Origin: Pseudozyma flocculosa PF-1
Lineage: Eukaryota; Basidiomycota; Ustilaginomycetes; Ustilaginales; Ustilaginaceae
NCBI RefSeq assembly: GCF_000417875.1
Contig: NW_006920877.1
Coordinates: forward strand, 350,825 to 414,824
Direction: 5' to 3'
Length of the DNA stretch: 64,000 bases
The translations under genes and the position numbers were made by a program. The notes beneath the pieces were generated by a model. The model made no database searches, was not told the DNA's origin, and saw only the letters and a list, made by a program, of their open reading frames with translations. Positions 32,702 through 43,337 of the stretch are shown one piece after another. The first letter of the stretch is position 1. Every line of letters begins with the position of its first letter.

Positions 32702-35125
32702 ATGTACGACCCGACACACGGGCTGTTCAAGCTCCCGACCAAGGAGGAGAGGGTCATCATGCGGGCCGGCGCCCCTCTCAACCCTTTCAAACGTGAGCAT
32801 GCCTTGCGCTGTCCCGCCGCTGAGGGGGGACGTTGCACTGACCGATCCGTCGTCTCCTCGCCCTTGCTGTCCTTACGACCGGCAGTCTGCGCCATGCTGA
32901 CTCCGATGCAGTGGGCCATGTTCTTCAGCGGATGGCTCGCTTGGACGATGGGTAAGTCTTTGGTCCACGCCCCTCGGCGCGCTACATTCGGCGGCCAGCA
33001 GCTCATTTACGTTCGCCCTCAATCCCGATGACTGTCACGACAGACGCATGGGACTTCTTCAGCGTCTCGCTGTCGGTCTCGGCCCTCACCAAGGAGTTCG
33101 ATAAGCCGACCAAGAGCATCACCACGGCCATCACTCTCACGCTCCTGTTCCGCTCGGTCGGCGCGGCCATCTTCGGGTGAGTTGATGAGCTTAAGCGCAG
33201 TAAGAGGTCCCATGCGGCCCACAGGCCGGGGTGAACGGGTGTGCCGCGCTGGATGCGGCATCCTCCCTGACATGTGGAATTGCGCGTGCTGGCGGGGACT
33301 GTCGTGCGAGCCAAGTGTCGTGCCGTCGGGAGACGGGCGCCAAAAAATGTCCGATGCGGAGGTCCGGCGGGCGGCAGATCCCGGCGGCTGAACCTGCAGC
33401 CACGGGGCGGCATCGTGCACATGGAAGCATGGCGAGCACACGGCAGCTGACCACCTCCCTCCAAATGGTACCCTTCTCTGACATTCAGTGTCGTCTCGGA
33501 TCGGTACGGACGCAAGTACCCTCTCGTGAGCATCTCAGAATGTCCAGGGATTTTGTCGCTAAGGCGGAAATCTGACCCTGCGGCGGCCGCGTCGTCTTCG
33601 CCCCCCTTCGGCGCTTGCCATTCTTTACTTTCAGGTCATCAACCTGCTCCTGATCGCAGCACTCTCGCTCGGCTCAGGTTTCGTCCAGACCTATTCCCAG
33701 TTCCTTGCCGTCCGATCGCTGTTCGGTATTGCCATGGGCGGGATTTGGGGAGGCGCCACTGCCACCGTGAGTTGTGACGCGTCTACTCAACTCCTCGAGC
33801 GGGTCCCGGAATTTCTCTCGATTGCGGTCTGTCAGATCACGAGCTGGTACTGATGCAGCTTCCACCCTGACAATCGGCTCTTGTCTCATCCAGGCTCTTG
33901 AGAACATGCCGCCGGCGCCCCGTGGCCTCTTCTCCGGCATCCTGCAGCAAGGGTACGCCGTCGGCTACCTCTTGGCTGCTTCGGTCAACCTTACCTGGAT
34001 CGAGGAGAGCCACAACTGGCGTATCCTCTTCTTCCTCGGAGCCGGTCTCTCGGCCCTTGCTGCTGCCTTCCGGATGCTTCTGCCCGAGAGCGAGCTCTTC
34101 CTCCAGCAAAAAGCCGAAAAAGACGCGCGCGACGACAGCGGCGAGAGCAAGGCCACCATCTTCCTCCGCGAGCTCAAGGTGATGCTCAAGACACACTGGC
34201 TGCGATGCATCTACGGCATCCTCCTCATGACCGGCTCAACTTCTCGTCACACGGTACGCGATCCTCTCCGCCCCCCCCCCCCCCCCCCCCCTTCCCAGAG
34301 GGCGCTTCGGTTCACTTTTCTGACATCGAGCATCTCTGCATCCTTTTCCCGTGTCTGGGCGACCCGCGATCCGCCACTACAGGTAGCCAGGACCTTACTC
34401 CAGTCATGCTCAAGTCGTCCAAGCTCCTCTCGGCCGACCAGGCGAACAAGGCAACCATCATCGCCAACTGCGGCGCCATCACTGGCGGTTTCATCGCAGG
34501 GTACATCTCGCAGTACCTGGGTCGACGCCTGACGATCATCATGTTCGTCATCTTCACCGGCGTCATGATTCCTGCCTGGATCCTTCCCAACAGCTTCAGC
34601 GGCTTGGCCGCTGGTGGCTTCTTCATGCAGGTCGGCGTCCAGGGCGCCTGGGGTGTGATCCCGATCTACCTCAGCGAGATTGCTCCTCCTGCTTTCCGCG
34701 CCACCTACGCCGGTCTGGCCTACCAGCTCGGCAACGCGGCGTCTAGCGCTTCGAGCCAGATTGAGGCCACGGGCGGCGACAACCTCAAGGAGCGCAACCC
34801 GATTTGGACTCCCAACAGCCCTCCCACCGTCGAGGAATTCATCCCCGCCTACGCAAAGGTCTCGGCGATCCTGATGGGCACAGTCTGCGCCTACCTTCTC
34901 ATCGTCGTCACCTTTGGCTGGGAGTATCGAGGAGTCGAGTTCGCTGAGGCTGCGCCGGCCACGGTGCCCGGCGCGGGCAAGCAGGACGGCCACGACCTCG
35001 AAAAGTCGGCCTATACCCACGAGACGCCGCGCCACAAGCCCATGGAGGACGAGGCCTCGATCGAGCACGTCGACGACAAGGTCATCTCCGGGGATGCTTC
35101 GCCCGGCAGCGACAAGAAGCGTTGA
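32702..35125 (+). CDS. Jen1-like monocarboxylate/proton symporter (MFS) with an apparent frameshift
   Basis: Seven exons: 32702-32792, 32886-32951, 33044-33176, 33489-33525, 33635-33766, 33894-34253 and 34383-35125. Family features include MQWAMFFSGWLAWTMDAWDFFSVSLS, the MFS loop motif VVSDRYGRKYPL, GGIWGGATATALENMP, a central acidic loop, and a long acidic cytosolic C-terminus with Lys-rich end. Jen1 relatives import lactate, pyruvate or acetate at the plasma membrane and are usually glucose-repressed. Five junctions keep phase. Within exon 6, the frame reading IYGILLMTG must shift by one base near 34235 to continue as NFSSHGSQDL, the conserved Jen1 signature at TM7; the following splice is correct only in the shifted frame. 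With that single base accounted for, the product would be about 520 aa. A sequencing deletion, a real lesion or an unusual splice are all possible. A 21-base poly-C run follows in the next intron. Confidence 0.85.
34271..34291 (+). repeat. Poly-C run of 21 bases in an intron
   Basis: This uninterrupted C21 tract lies in the sixth intron of the carboxylate transporter, 18 bases after the donor. Runs like this are prone to sequencing and replication slippage. Confidence 0.9.
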
Positions 35126-35663
35126 CGTGGGCACGGGCACACGCATCTCGGCCCAGCTCTACGGACGATCGCTTGGGTTTTCAGCACAGTTTCATGCCTT
35201 TGTCTTGCGCTTAACGAGTTCAGCTCTGCACGGATCACGAATTGACGACAGTTCTCATTGCAGTCGTGTTCGAGGCCGTGTCGCTGGCCTTTCGTCCGGC
35301 CGGGCTGCCAGCAGCCTGTAGCCTCTGTCCAGCAAATCGAGATGCCTACAACGCTGCCACAAAAGGCCTCTCGGACGCTCTCTTTATGGTGTCTGCACAG
35401 CGATCTGCTCTGAGATGAGTACCATTTCTTTCAACCACAGCCGTGGCTTGGTAACGTTAGGGAAAGGGCAAGAAGCCCGCGTTCAGCAAAGCAGAGCAAC
35501 AGAACGGGTAAGAAGAGCGGAGCAGATGGTCCTTGTACGCCTCGCCCGTATGCGGCCGGCGAACGACACAGACGCGCCGTCCTCGAGGGTCAGGTCCCGC
35601 TTCTGTTCGCACAGAACTGGGGTGCGTTCCGACGCCTCTTGTGCGCCTGCACTACGCGGCGCT
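35126..35663. other. Convergent 3' interval between transporter and esterase
   Basis: This is the shared 3' region of the transporter (+) and esterase (-). Short frames on both strands look random. No separate gene is supported. Confidence 0.45.
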
Positions 35664-36863
35664 TCATGCCGAGGCGCCGCACTTGCCCGTCGAGCACGTC
35701 GTGAGGGCCGACTGGAGGAAGGCGGCCATGTCGGCGTGTGCCTTGCCGGTAGGGTGATCTGCGGGGTGTCGCGAAGGGGACAGAAGGGAGAGGCTCTCAT
35801 GGCGGGTCAGCTTCGTCGCTTTCGCGTCGCTCCCCTCCCTCTCTTCCACACGGTGCGCTGGCAACTCACGGCCGATGTAGTAGAGCGAGTTGGTGGCCTC
35901 GTCGGGCGTGCAGACGAGCTTCCAGTGGGCGCCGTCGGACGTGTTCTCGAGGCAGGGGTCGGTCTTCTTGAAGCCGTACTTGCTGGCGTTGGTGACAAAG
36001 TCGTTGAACAGGCTCTGGTAGGTGAAGTAGGTGGCCTTGACGCCCTGCTTGGCCAGGTTGGCGACGCCGCTCTGGAGCGCCGTGCTGAAGACGCCACCTC
36101 GGATGTCGAGGAAGACCTGTTGGGGAGGACGGGGCGGGCATCGCGGTGCCAAGGGGAAGGGGAGTCTGTCAACGGCTGCGCGACGCGGCGAGGCTCGGCC
36201 TGCTGCAACACTCACAAACTGCGAGCAGGTGCCCTTGAGCTGGTCGACGTACGACAGCTCCTTCTGGACGGCCTTGGGGAGGAGATCCTGCGAAGCGGCC
36301 TTGCCACGGTCGTTGATGCCAAAGAAGAAGGTGCACATGGTCGTCTGCGGGTTGGTTTTGATGGCGGCCTGCTGGAACTTCTGGTACTCGGAGGCCATGT
36401 CGTTGTCGAAGCGGCTGGCGGGGATAATGTTGCGGTCGACGGTGGCGCCGCTCGAGGCAAAGTTGTACAGCTGCGCGCCGATGTTCTGCGCCAGGTCCTC
36501 GACCCAGGTGCGGCCGTTGGAGGCGCGGCGGCCGTACTGGTAGTCGGCGGTGGCGCCCGTGGCGGGGGGCACGGTGGAGCCGTTGGGCAGGACGGGGTTG
36601 GGGCACGTTCCGCCGCGCTGGTTGCCGCAGTCGGTGTACGAGTCGCCGAACGACACGATGGCCTTGACGCCGTTGAGGCTGACGCAGCTCGACGACGCGT
36701 CGGTGCCGCACTTTGGCTGGAGGATGGTGGCAGGCTGGGCGATGCGCGGGCTGGCGGCCTGGGCGTCGGGCACGACCTGCTTGACCATCTGGCCCTGAGC
36801 CTCGGAGGCCGAGAGGGCGAGCGCGAGCGCGACGAGCGAGGTGAGCTTGGCAAGGGAGAGCAT
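35664..36863 (-). CDS. Secreted SGNH/GDSL esterase (CE16-like)
   Basis: Three exons on the minus strand, 36863-36216, 36116-35870 and 35758-35664, phase-consistent, 329 aa. A signal peptide spans residues 1-24 (LVALALALSASEAQG). Block I is IVSFGDSYTDCGN with the nucleophile Ser75. Block II is NFASSGATVDR with the oxyanion Gly. Block III is FFFGINDRGK, with the Asn of the oxyanion hole. The block V His is in HHPTGKAH near the C-terminus, reached by splicing at 35870/35758. The family deacetylates or de-esterifies small acetyl esters, often from hemicellulose, outside the cell. The acidic residue usually found three positions before the block V His is not obvious (Ile occupies that position in IGHHPT), so the catalytic triad deserves checking. 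The protein is secreted, with cysteine pairs at both ends (CGTDASSSC; CSTGKC). Confidence 0.88.
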   Translation of the reverse strand: MLSLAKLTSLVALALALSASEAQGQMVKQVVPDAQAASPRIAQPATILQPKCGTDASSSCVSLNGVKAIVSFGDSYTDCGNQRGGTCPNPVLPNGSTVPPATGATADYQYGRRASNGRTWVEDLAQNIGAQLYNFASSGATVDRNIIPASRFDNDMASEYQKFQQAAIKTNPQTTMCTFFFGINDRGKAASQDLLPKAVQKELSYVDQLKGTCSQFVSVAAGRASPRRAAVDRLPFPLAPRCPPRPPQQVFLDIRGGVFSTALQSGVANLAKQGVKATYFTYQSLFNDFVTNASKYGFKKTDPCLENTSDGAHWKLVCTPDEATNSLYYIGRELPAHRVEEREGSDAKATKLTRHESLSLLSPSRHPADHPTGKAHADMAAFLQSALTTCSTGKCGASA

Positions 36864-39212
36864 GATGGGCTAGGTGTGTGCGAATCAGAGGATGAGCTGC
36901 TGGCCATCTTTGACACTCGAGCGGTCGTTCTTATATCGCAAAAACGAGTCCCTCGCTAGCCATCGGAGGCCTTGTCCCGAGGACCTCGACCCCCACGCTC
37001 GTCTAGGCCCCGTTGTCCAGCTGCATCGATGAGTTATGGTGGGAGCAGCCACGGGAGCTGTTGGACGGCAGCAGTATGCGCGATGAGATTGCCGTCCGTC
37101 GTCCGGTTCCCAGCACAGTGACTAGTGCAGCTGCCGAAGTGCAGACAAAGGGGGCGAGATGAGGAGTCCAGACGAGCAGGGCAGTGGGGAGCTCAGAGGC
37201 GACGGGGGCAACGTGGCCGTCCCGGTGTGACGGGTCCCGGATGTATCGCGGTGCAGACGGTTCAGCAGTACGCCGCCCGCCTGCCGTTCATGTCGACTTC
37301 GGGGCGGTCCCCGTGCAGCGAGACGCGGCCGAGCCTCGGGCGTGTCATGAATGGCCCAGGGGAGAGGGGCCCGCTGTTCGAGGACAAGCCCAGGACAGAC
37401 AATCTGCGGGCGTCGAGCGGTCGGGGCGCAAGGTCGCAGCGTCGTACCGTTGGTCGAGCACGGCGTACAACCAGTCGGGGGCGTCAAACCGTATGTAGCC
37501 TGGCTGTTCGTTCTTCGCGGTGGAAGCTGAGGGCGTCCAATGGTGGTGGGGGAAGGGTGACAGGATGTCGGCACGGTTGCCAGCCATCGCACCTCTCGCG
37601 GCCATTCGGCGCCCTCGTGCGCGGCCTCTGTGCAACAGATCGAATACAGCCATACGTAGGCATCCATCACCGCGGCCCTCACCCCCCACCTCATCGCCCG
37701 CATCGCAGTTGCGCAGCCCGCTCGGAAGTTTCTACGCCGAGCCCAAATCGACTTCGCTTGTCGGGCGTTGCTCGAGCGAGGGAGAGAGAGAGAGAGAGAG
37801 GCTCGGGCCTGGGCTTCCGCGGCTTCAGATACGTGCTCGTTTGGCGGTCGCCGCTGCGTGCACCCCTTCGGGTCGGCGGCGCAGCAGACCCCCGTGCTGT
37901 TGTGCGTGCTCTTCGTCGACCGCTGCCGCGAAATGTGGGGCCCCCCCAACGACATTGCCGTAGAGACGATGTCGCATCGTCGTGGACGCGGCAATGCATC
38001 CCTCTTCCACCCGGCTCGCTTACCTGGCATGAAGTCGTACTCCTACCGCTCGCTGCGCACCTGCGTATGTATGTAGGTGCGGAGGGGATCCGGTGGCGAA
38101 GACGTGGTCGCGAGGTGCAAATCTTAATATCGTGGTTGCCCACTGCGATAGCTCGAGTACGACGAGGGGCAACGAGATGGCCGACTCACTCGGCTTTCCC
38201 CACCTTCCGCTCCATCCCCGGGCGCTGCCTCGACAATCAGCACGGACGGCATCGACGGCCCCAGCTCAATCGTGCGTCCAAACGGTCACAAGAGCATAGA
38301 AGAACCCTCATTGGCCTTGAGACCGTGGCCACCATTGCTCGTTGCGGTCCCCGTGCCGTATGTTGCTAGGTATCGAGCCAGGGCAAGGTGGGGAATGCTC
38401 TGCGATGCAGGGCCACCAAGGTCTTGCCACAATCAAGAATCGCCGATTCGGTCGAGGTGGGCCGGCGGCGGTGGACAAGGAACCTTGTTCTCTCCACCCC
38501 TAACTATCCTCTCCCACCACAGAAGTCTCGTACGTGCGCCCTGCACCGGGTGCTTGCCCGCCGCCGACAAGGTTGCGGCCGTTGCGCCGTCGCGAGACGG
38601 CATCGGCGAGCGATGGACCGTCTGCATTATGTTGGAGAAACAAGGAGCTCCGGCGGTCAAGCTGATCCGAGGTGCCGGAAAGGCTGGCAGGACTCGGCGG
38701 TCACGACGAGCCCACAGCCGCCCGGATCCGTCAATGATGGACTGAGCCTGCCGACGCTGACCTCACTCACGGGTCTCTCTCTCCTTGACCTGACCCTCAT
38801 CCACCCGCTCCGTCGGCGACTAGGTTCGCAATCCAATCCCTTCGCAGCTCTCACAGGCTTGCCGCCATCCGTGCCGTGACGGTGCTTCGGCTCTGGCACG
38901 GCGTGGAGCCACGGCGAGGTCGCATATCCCAGCCGCATGCCGCGCTCCCATCGAAATCCCAGCATCGCCTGACGCCAATGCGTGCCCTCCATCGCTCTCT
39001 CACTCCAGAAGCGGTCGTACACCGCTCGCGCTGCATGGTCACCGATCGGACGGACCCAGCTGAACGCTTGCCAATCGTCCTGCAGCACACGTATTGCCGC
39101 TGGGCGGACACGATGATGTCGAAGCTTTTCATGTTGCGTCCATGGTGCGCTCGCTGGTACATCTGCACGCGGGTAGCCTCCATTGGTGCCGCTTCTCTTG
39201 CCGCGCGGGGCA
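36864..39212. other. 2.3 kb interval without a convincing gene
   Basis: Long frames exist on both strands (37125-38369 plus; 37122-38030 minus). They overlap each other completely and are Arg-rich. One minus-strand segment (GYIRFDAPDWLYAVLDQRYD, about 37490-37430) looks protein-like but could not be joined to anything. A (GA)n tract lies at 37779-37801. No gene is called. Confidence 0.45.
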
Positions 39213-40096
39213 TCAGACAGTCTGCAAGAAGCAGCGAGGCCGGGAGACAATGTCAGCATGGATCCCGCATGTATCCGCCCGCGGGGGGCGCAGCTGCGAC
39301 TCACCTCGACGCCCGTGTATTCGGAGCTGACGGGGGGCTCGATGAAGGCGGCGTGGCCTAGGACCAGAAAGGCCGAGCTTCCGACAAGCCAGAAGAAGAG
39401 GGCGACGGGGCTGGCCCACCAGAGTAACGGCAGGCCGATGACAAAGAGGCCGGTGTAGAGCGATTTCTGCGTGACGACGTGCTCGCCGACTTGCATGGGT
39501 TCCGGTGCAAAGCGGTTGATGGCCCAGAAGCCGCCGACGAGGAAGAATATCGCCACGAGCAGGATCGGCGATGTGAGGCTGCGGAGAAGATATCAAGGCA
39601 AAAGGGGCCGTCAGAGTGAGTCGAGCGAGCGCGGAGGGCCGACGAGGCGGCAGGCGGCGCGGGCTGAGGGACGATGGCTTACAGTCCATAGACGGCGAGG
39701 CAGGCGATGACGACGGCGTAGTTGCCGGAAAAGTGCCGGGTGTTGTAGGTGATGCGCTGCAGGAGCAGATGAAAAGAGAGGTGGCCTGTCAGCGAGAGGT
39801 TCTGTCGAGTCGCGAGCGGGATAACGACGTGCCGGGGAGACGCACCTGGAAGGCCTCGTTGGTATCCTGGGGCCTGCTGATGCGCTGGTGGTCAAAGAAC
39901 TCGCCGAGCGGACGGAGCGAGGAGAGACGCTCCTGTCGAAGGCCTCGGATCCTTTCCGGGACTTAGGCAGGGAGGGATTCGACAGGGGCAGAGAGTGGGA
40001 CTATGGTTCAGCCTGGCATCCACAGCGAGGCAGGTCGGGGCCGGCTGGCCAGCGGACCGACTCACGCTTCATCGCAACATCGAGAAACTGCGCCAT
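39213..40096 (-). CDS. PRA1/Yip3-family prenylated Rab acceptor
   Basis: Five exons on the minus strand: 40096-40066, 39961-39846, 39756-39683, 39578-39305 and a 9-base terminal exon 39221-39213 (TV-stop). All are phase-consistent, 167 aa, the normal family length. The family core is present: LRPLGEFFDHQRISRPQDTN, RITYNTRHFSGNYAVV, then four hydrophobic segments in two pairs (VIACLAVYGLLTSPILLVAI; LYTGLFVIGLPLLWW; FFWLVGSSAFLVLGHAAF). PRA1 proteins sit in Golgi/ER membranes and interact with prenylated Rab GTPases and SNAREs in vesicle traffic. The gene is head-to-head with a complex I subunit across 567 bp. The tiny last exon follows a GTGAGT donor and a TTGCAG acceptor. Read-through of that intron would give a longer, unrelated tail, so the short form is favoured. 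Confidence 0.88.
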
Positions 40097-40663
40097 CTTG
40101 TCCGACGTAGTCGGGTGAGGGAGTGCCGCACAAAGGAGGGTCGGAGGGAGGAGGAGAGAACGAGCGTCGACGACCAGGAGCGGCGCGGTGCAGAGAAGCG
40201 GGCGAAAGGAGGTGATGATGGAGGTGGCGGCCAGCAGCAAGGTCCAGGGCGAGGTGTTGATGTCCAGCAGGCAGGCAGGGGCCGGGCTGTGCAGTCTCGA
40301 GTGCCAGCCGAGCGGCCGAGCCAGGGCCAGGCTAGGGCCAGCGCCTGGCCTGGCCGACCCAAGCCAGCGTGTCAGTCAGTTGTGCCTTGCAGGCGGGGCG
40401 CTTGCCTTTGCCCTCGCCCTCGCCCTTGTATTTCCCTTTCCCGAATGCCGAGGATTTGGCCATGGAATTAAATCGCACGAGAGAAAGCCGCGGTGGCCAG
40501 CGATCGCACCCTCGGAAGCGGGCCCAGCGATTGATCGCCCGCCGGCGCCCGCGCCTCCCCACACACCTTCTCGCTCCCTCGCTCCACCTCGACCTTCGCT
40601 GCCATTGCCACCTTCACCTTCCCCCGCGCCTGTCCTCCTCACCCGCCTGCCACCGCCGCAACG
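40097..40663. promoter_or_regulatory. Divergent promoter between PRA1 and the complex I subunit
   Basis: The 567 bp between the two starts contain GCAGGCAGGCAGGGGC (about 40268) and a dense GGGCCAGGCTAGGGCCAGCGCCTGGCCTGGCC-like stretch (about 40325-40360), split here into repeated GCCAGGC/GGCCTGGCC words. A pyrimidine-rich leader precedes the plus-strand ATG (40560-40660). Confidence 0.5.
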
Positions 40664-41486
40664 ATGTCGTTCCGCGCCAGCCGCACGCTCCTCAACGCGG
40701 GCAAGAACTATGCCTCGCCGCACGCCTACACCTACAAGGAGGGCAAGACGCCCTTCTGGCGCAAGTTCCGCGAGACCTTCTCGGCCAATCCCGAGATTTC
40801 GTCTGGCCTGCCCGACCCGACCATGAACCGCTACCCGCAGCCCGCATCGCGCACCGAGAGGGCCATGGTCCCGCCCTCCAAGGCCAGCGACCCCGCAGAC
40901 AACCTCTACGCCGACCGCGACTTTAGGCGCAAGTACCCCAAGCTCGAGATGATCACCCAAAAGGACCTCACCCAGCTCCTACTCGCCAGCCCCAACGAAG
41001 ACGGCACAAAGACGTAGGTGCAGCGCATCGCGGTGCGGGATGAATAGCGCGATGGAGTGAACCGCATCGCTGACGGAAGTGTATTATCCGCTTCGGCCCC
41101 TCTCCTCGCCCCTCTCATCAGCCTGCAAGCGCCCGAGGACACGTCCAACACCACCGCCCTCACCCGCCCCGCCGACCTCGACTCGCCCACGGCCTTCACC
41201 GACGTGCTGGCCCAGGTGCACAAGGCGTCAGAGACCAAGCCCGCCGGCTTCTACTCGTCGTCCAACCTGCCCCCGCGCCCGCCCTTCAAGACGCCGCACT
41301 CGATCCTCAAGCTGCAGAAGGGCGCCGTGCCCCACGACCCGCACGCCTACTACCCGGCGTGAGTGCCTCGAGTCGCTTTCGTCGATGCTTCCTGCGCGAT
41401 TGCAGACGACGTGGACCGCTGACCTCTCTCCCTCCGTCATTCACCCTCTCCGCCTCCGCCCACAATCCAGCGAGAACTACGCATAG
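40664..41486 (+). CDS. Mitochondrial complex I accessory subunit (21.3 kDa-like)
   Basis: Three exons: 40664-41013, 41122-41358 and a 16-base last exon 41471-41486, phase-consistent, 200 aa (about 22 kDa). The sequence contains FWRKFRETFSANPEISSGLP, NRYPQPASR, DNLYADRDFRRKYPKLEMIT and, in the second exon, PHSILKLQKGAVPHDPHAYYP. The order of a short N-terminal segment, FxxNPExSxGLP and a RRxYPxLxxxTQ block fits my recollection of the fungal NADH:ubiquinone oxidoreductase 21.3 kDa subunit (NUZM type), a supernumerary subunit of the matrix/membrane arm interface. There is no membrane segment. The basic N-terminus (SFRASRTLLNAGKNY) would suit mitochondrial import. The name rests on family memory rather than a search, so the exact subunit is uncertain. 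Confidence 0.65.
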
Positions 41487-41651
41487 ACGTCTTCTTTCAG
41501 TTCGCCCCGGCGGCCGTACGGCAGGCTGTCTGAGGGCGTCTGCATTGCAATGCACAAGAATCGTTCGACTGATCAGGCCCTGGACGTGCCATCTGGGACC
41601 CGCCCTCGATCTTCTTGACTTTGGCGGCCCGCTGCGGACCGCTCTCCGTCT

Positions 41652-43337
41652 TCACCTCGCCCTGGCCTTGGCCTTGGCCGCCCCCTTGCCTTTGCCCTTT
41701 CCCTTGCGTCCCACCTGCTCCCACGCCTCCTCGCCGTCTTCGACTTTGACGCCCAATGAGCCCCGCTGCGCCTGTCCGATTGGCGCGCCGTTGGCGTCGA
41801 CCTCGATGATCGACGACGACCCTAAGCTCGGCGCGTCCGCCTCGTCGCCGATTGTCAGCTTGTCGATGCCGACGTACCACGGCAGCTGGTCCAGCGGAGG
41901 CGGATCGTGCGGGATGCGAGCGCGTGCGAGGCCCTTCTCGTCGGCCTTGATGCGCACCTGGGCGGCCGTCGGGTCGATCGCCTTTATCCAGGTCTTCTCT
42001 CGCTCCTTGGTGGACTTCTTTGGCCCCCGGTAGGGCAGCTTGCCCTTGCGCACCTCGTCGTCGACCAGCAGCCCGAAGTGCTGGTCGTGGATCTCGGCCG
42101 CCGACGGCACGCTGCCGTCCGGTCGCGGCTTTCGATCGTAGCCGAGATGGCGGTCCAGCAGGCGGTCCGTGAACTGCTTGATGGTTTCGCCGTTGGCCTC
42201 GCCGTTGTTCTCAGCCTCCGCCTCTCCGTCCTCGCCCTCTTCGCCGACCGGGCCGTCGGCGCCAGGCGCCTTGGCTCGCAAGGCCTGGCGGATCGTGTTG
42301 GAGCGCCACGCGACGCAGTCGGTCGGGTCGCCGTATCGCTCCGTGTGGCCCGTCTCGAGGTACCAGTCGACCTCCTCGTCGGAGTCGTCCTTCTCCTTGC
42401 CGTCCTTGGCTTCCACCCTGCGCTGGCCCCGTTCTGGTTTCGAGTCCTTTTCGGCCCGCTCCCTTGCCTCGCGCCGGAGCTGCTCTAGCTCCTGCACGAA
42501 CTTCGGCTTGCGCTGTTTGTAGTCCCCCTCGAGTTCTTCTCTTGCGCGGTTCAGGGCGGCCCTCACCTGCAGTCGTAGTGCAAGGCACAGGCCACGATGT
42601 CGATGCGTTTCAGCGTGAGTGCAATGCCACTGACGGCCCCTTCGCGGCCGGCTCCCACTCACCCTCTCCCGGTCGGCGGGGGTCATCACCGTGTTGCGCT
42701 TGGTGATGAGCTCAGCGTATTCGGCCTGTTCCCTCCTGCTCTCCTCGATGGCGTCTACGTCGTCGTGGTCGATGACGACTTCGTTCTCGTCTTCCGAGAC
42801 TTCCAGGTCCTCTGGCAGGCCTTCAAAGGCAGCAGTCCCGCTGTCGTCGTCGATGAGGATCATCTCGTCCTCCTCATCGACATCGCTGTGGAAGGCGTCC
42901 TCCAGGGAGCCTGTGTGGTAGCACTTCAGGCAAATGTGCTGCTGCGCCTTGGCCTTGCGGAAAGCGTTGCCGAAGAACCTGGCGGTGGCGGGCATGCTGC
43001 GCTTGCAAACGTCGCATTTGTAGGTGTGGCGGACCATGTCGTTGTGGGCGAGCTGGCCGCAGTCCTTGCAGAGGATCTGGAGCGACGAGGTGTCGGCGCC
43101 GAGCTTGGAATTGCCCATGTAGGACTCTGAGCGAGGGGTGAGGGGCCCAGAAGCCGATGAGCTGGCGCAGGAGGGGCCGCGCGGGCGAGCTGCGGCTGTT
43201 ATCGCCGCGGCCTCCTCTCACTACTCACTCTTGAACCTCTGCTTCTGGGGCTTGGAGAACTGGGCGCTCGGCTTGACCGTCTTGCATCCCGTGCAGCGGT
43301 AAGCATGCGAATCGGGCACGTTGGTGTGTTGCGGCAT
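41652..43337 (-). CDS. Cys-rich protein with a Stc1-like zinc domain
   Basis: Three exons on the minus strand, 43337-43229, 43126-42663 and 42566-41652, phase-consistent, 495 aa. The N-terminal 110 residues hold four CxxC pairs: YRCTGCKTVKPSAQFSK, CKDCGQ, KCDVCKRSMPA and ICLKCY, separated by FSKxQ-type stretches. This resembles the tandem zinc-finger (LIM-like) Stc1 domain that in S. pombe couples RNAi (Ago1) to the Clr4 methyltransferase complex. The remainder is acidic then Lys/Glu-rich coiled (QELEQLRREARERAEKD), with a conserved-looking segment (ETGHTERYGDPTDCVAWRS, LLDRHLGYDRKPRPDG, IHDQHFGLLVDDEVRKGKLPYRG) and a Lys/Gly/Ala basic tail. The long C-terminal part is not in S. pombe Stc1. 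An alternative is a ribosome- or nucleolus-associated zinc protein. Confidence 0.6.

Noticed and set aside
37122..38369. Overlapping 302- and 414-codon frames on opposite strands
   Set aside because: Each is Arg/Ser-rich without recognisable domain, and they exclude each other. Only a 20-residue stretch looked protein-like and no splice chain supported it.
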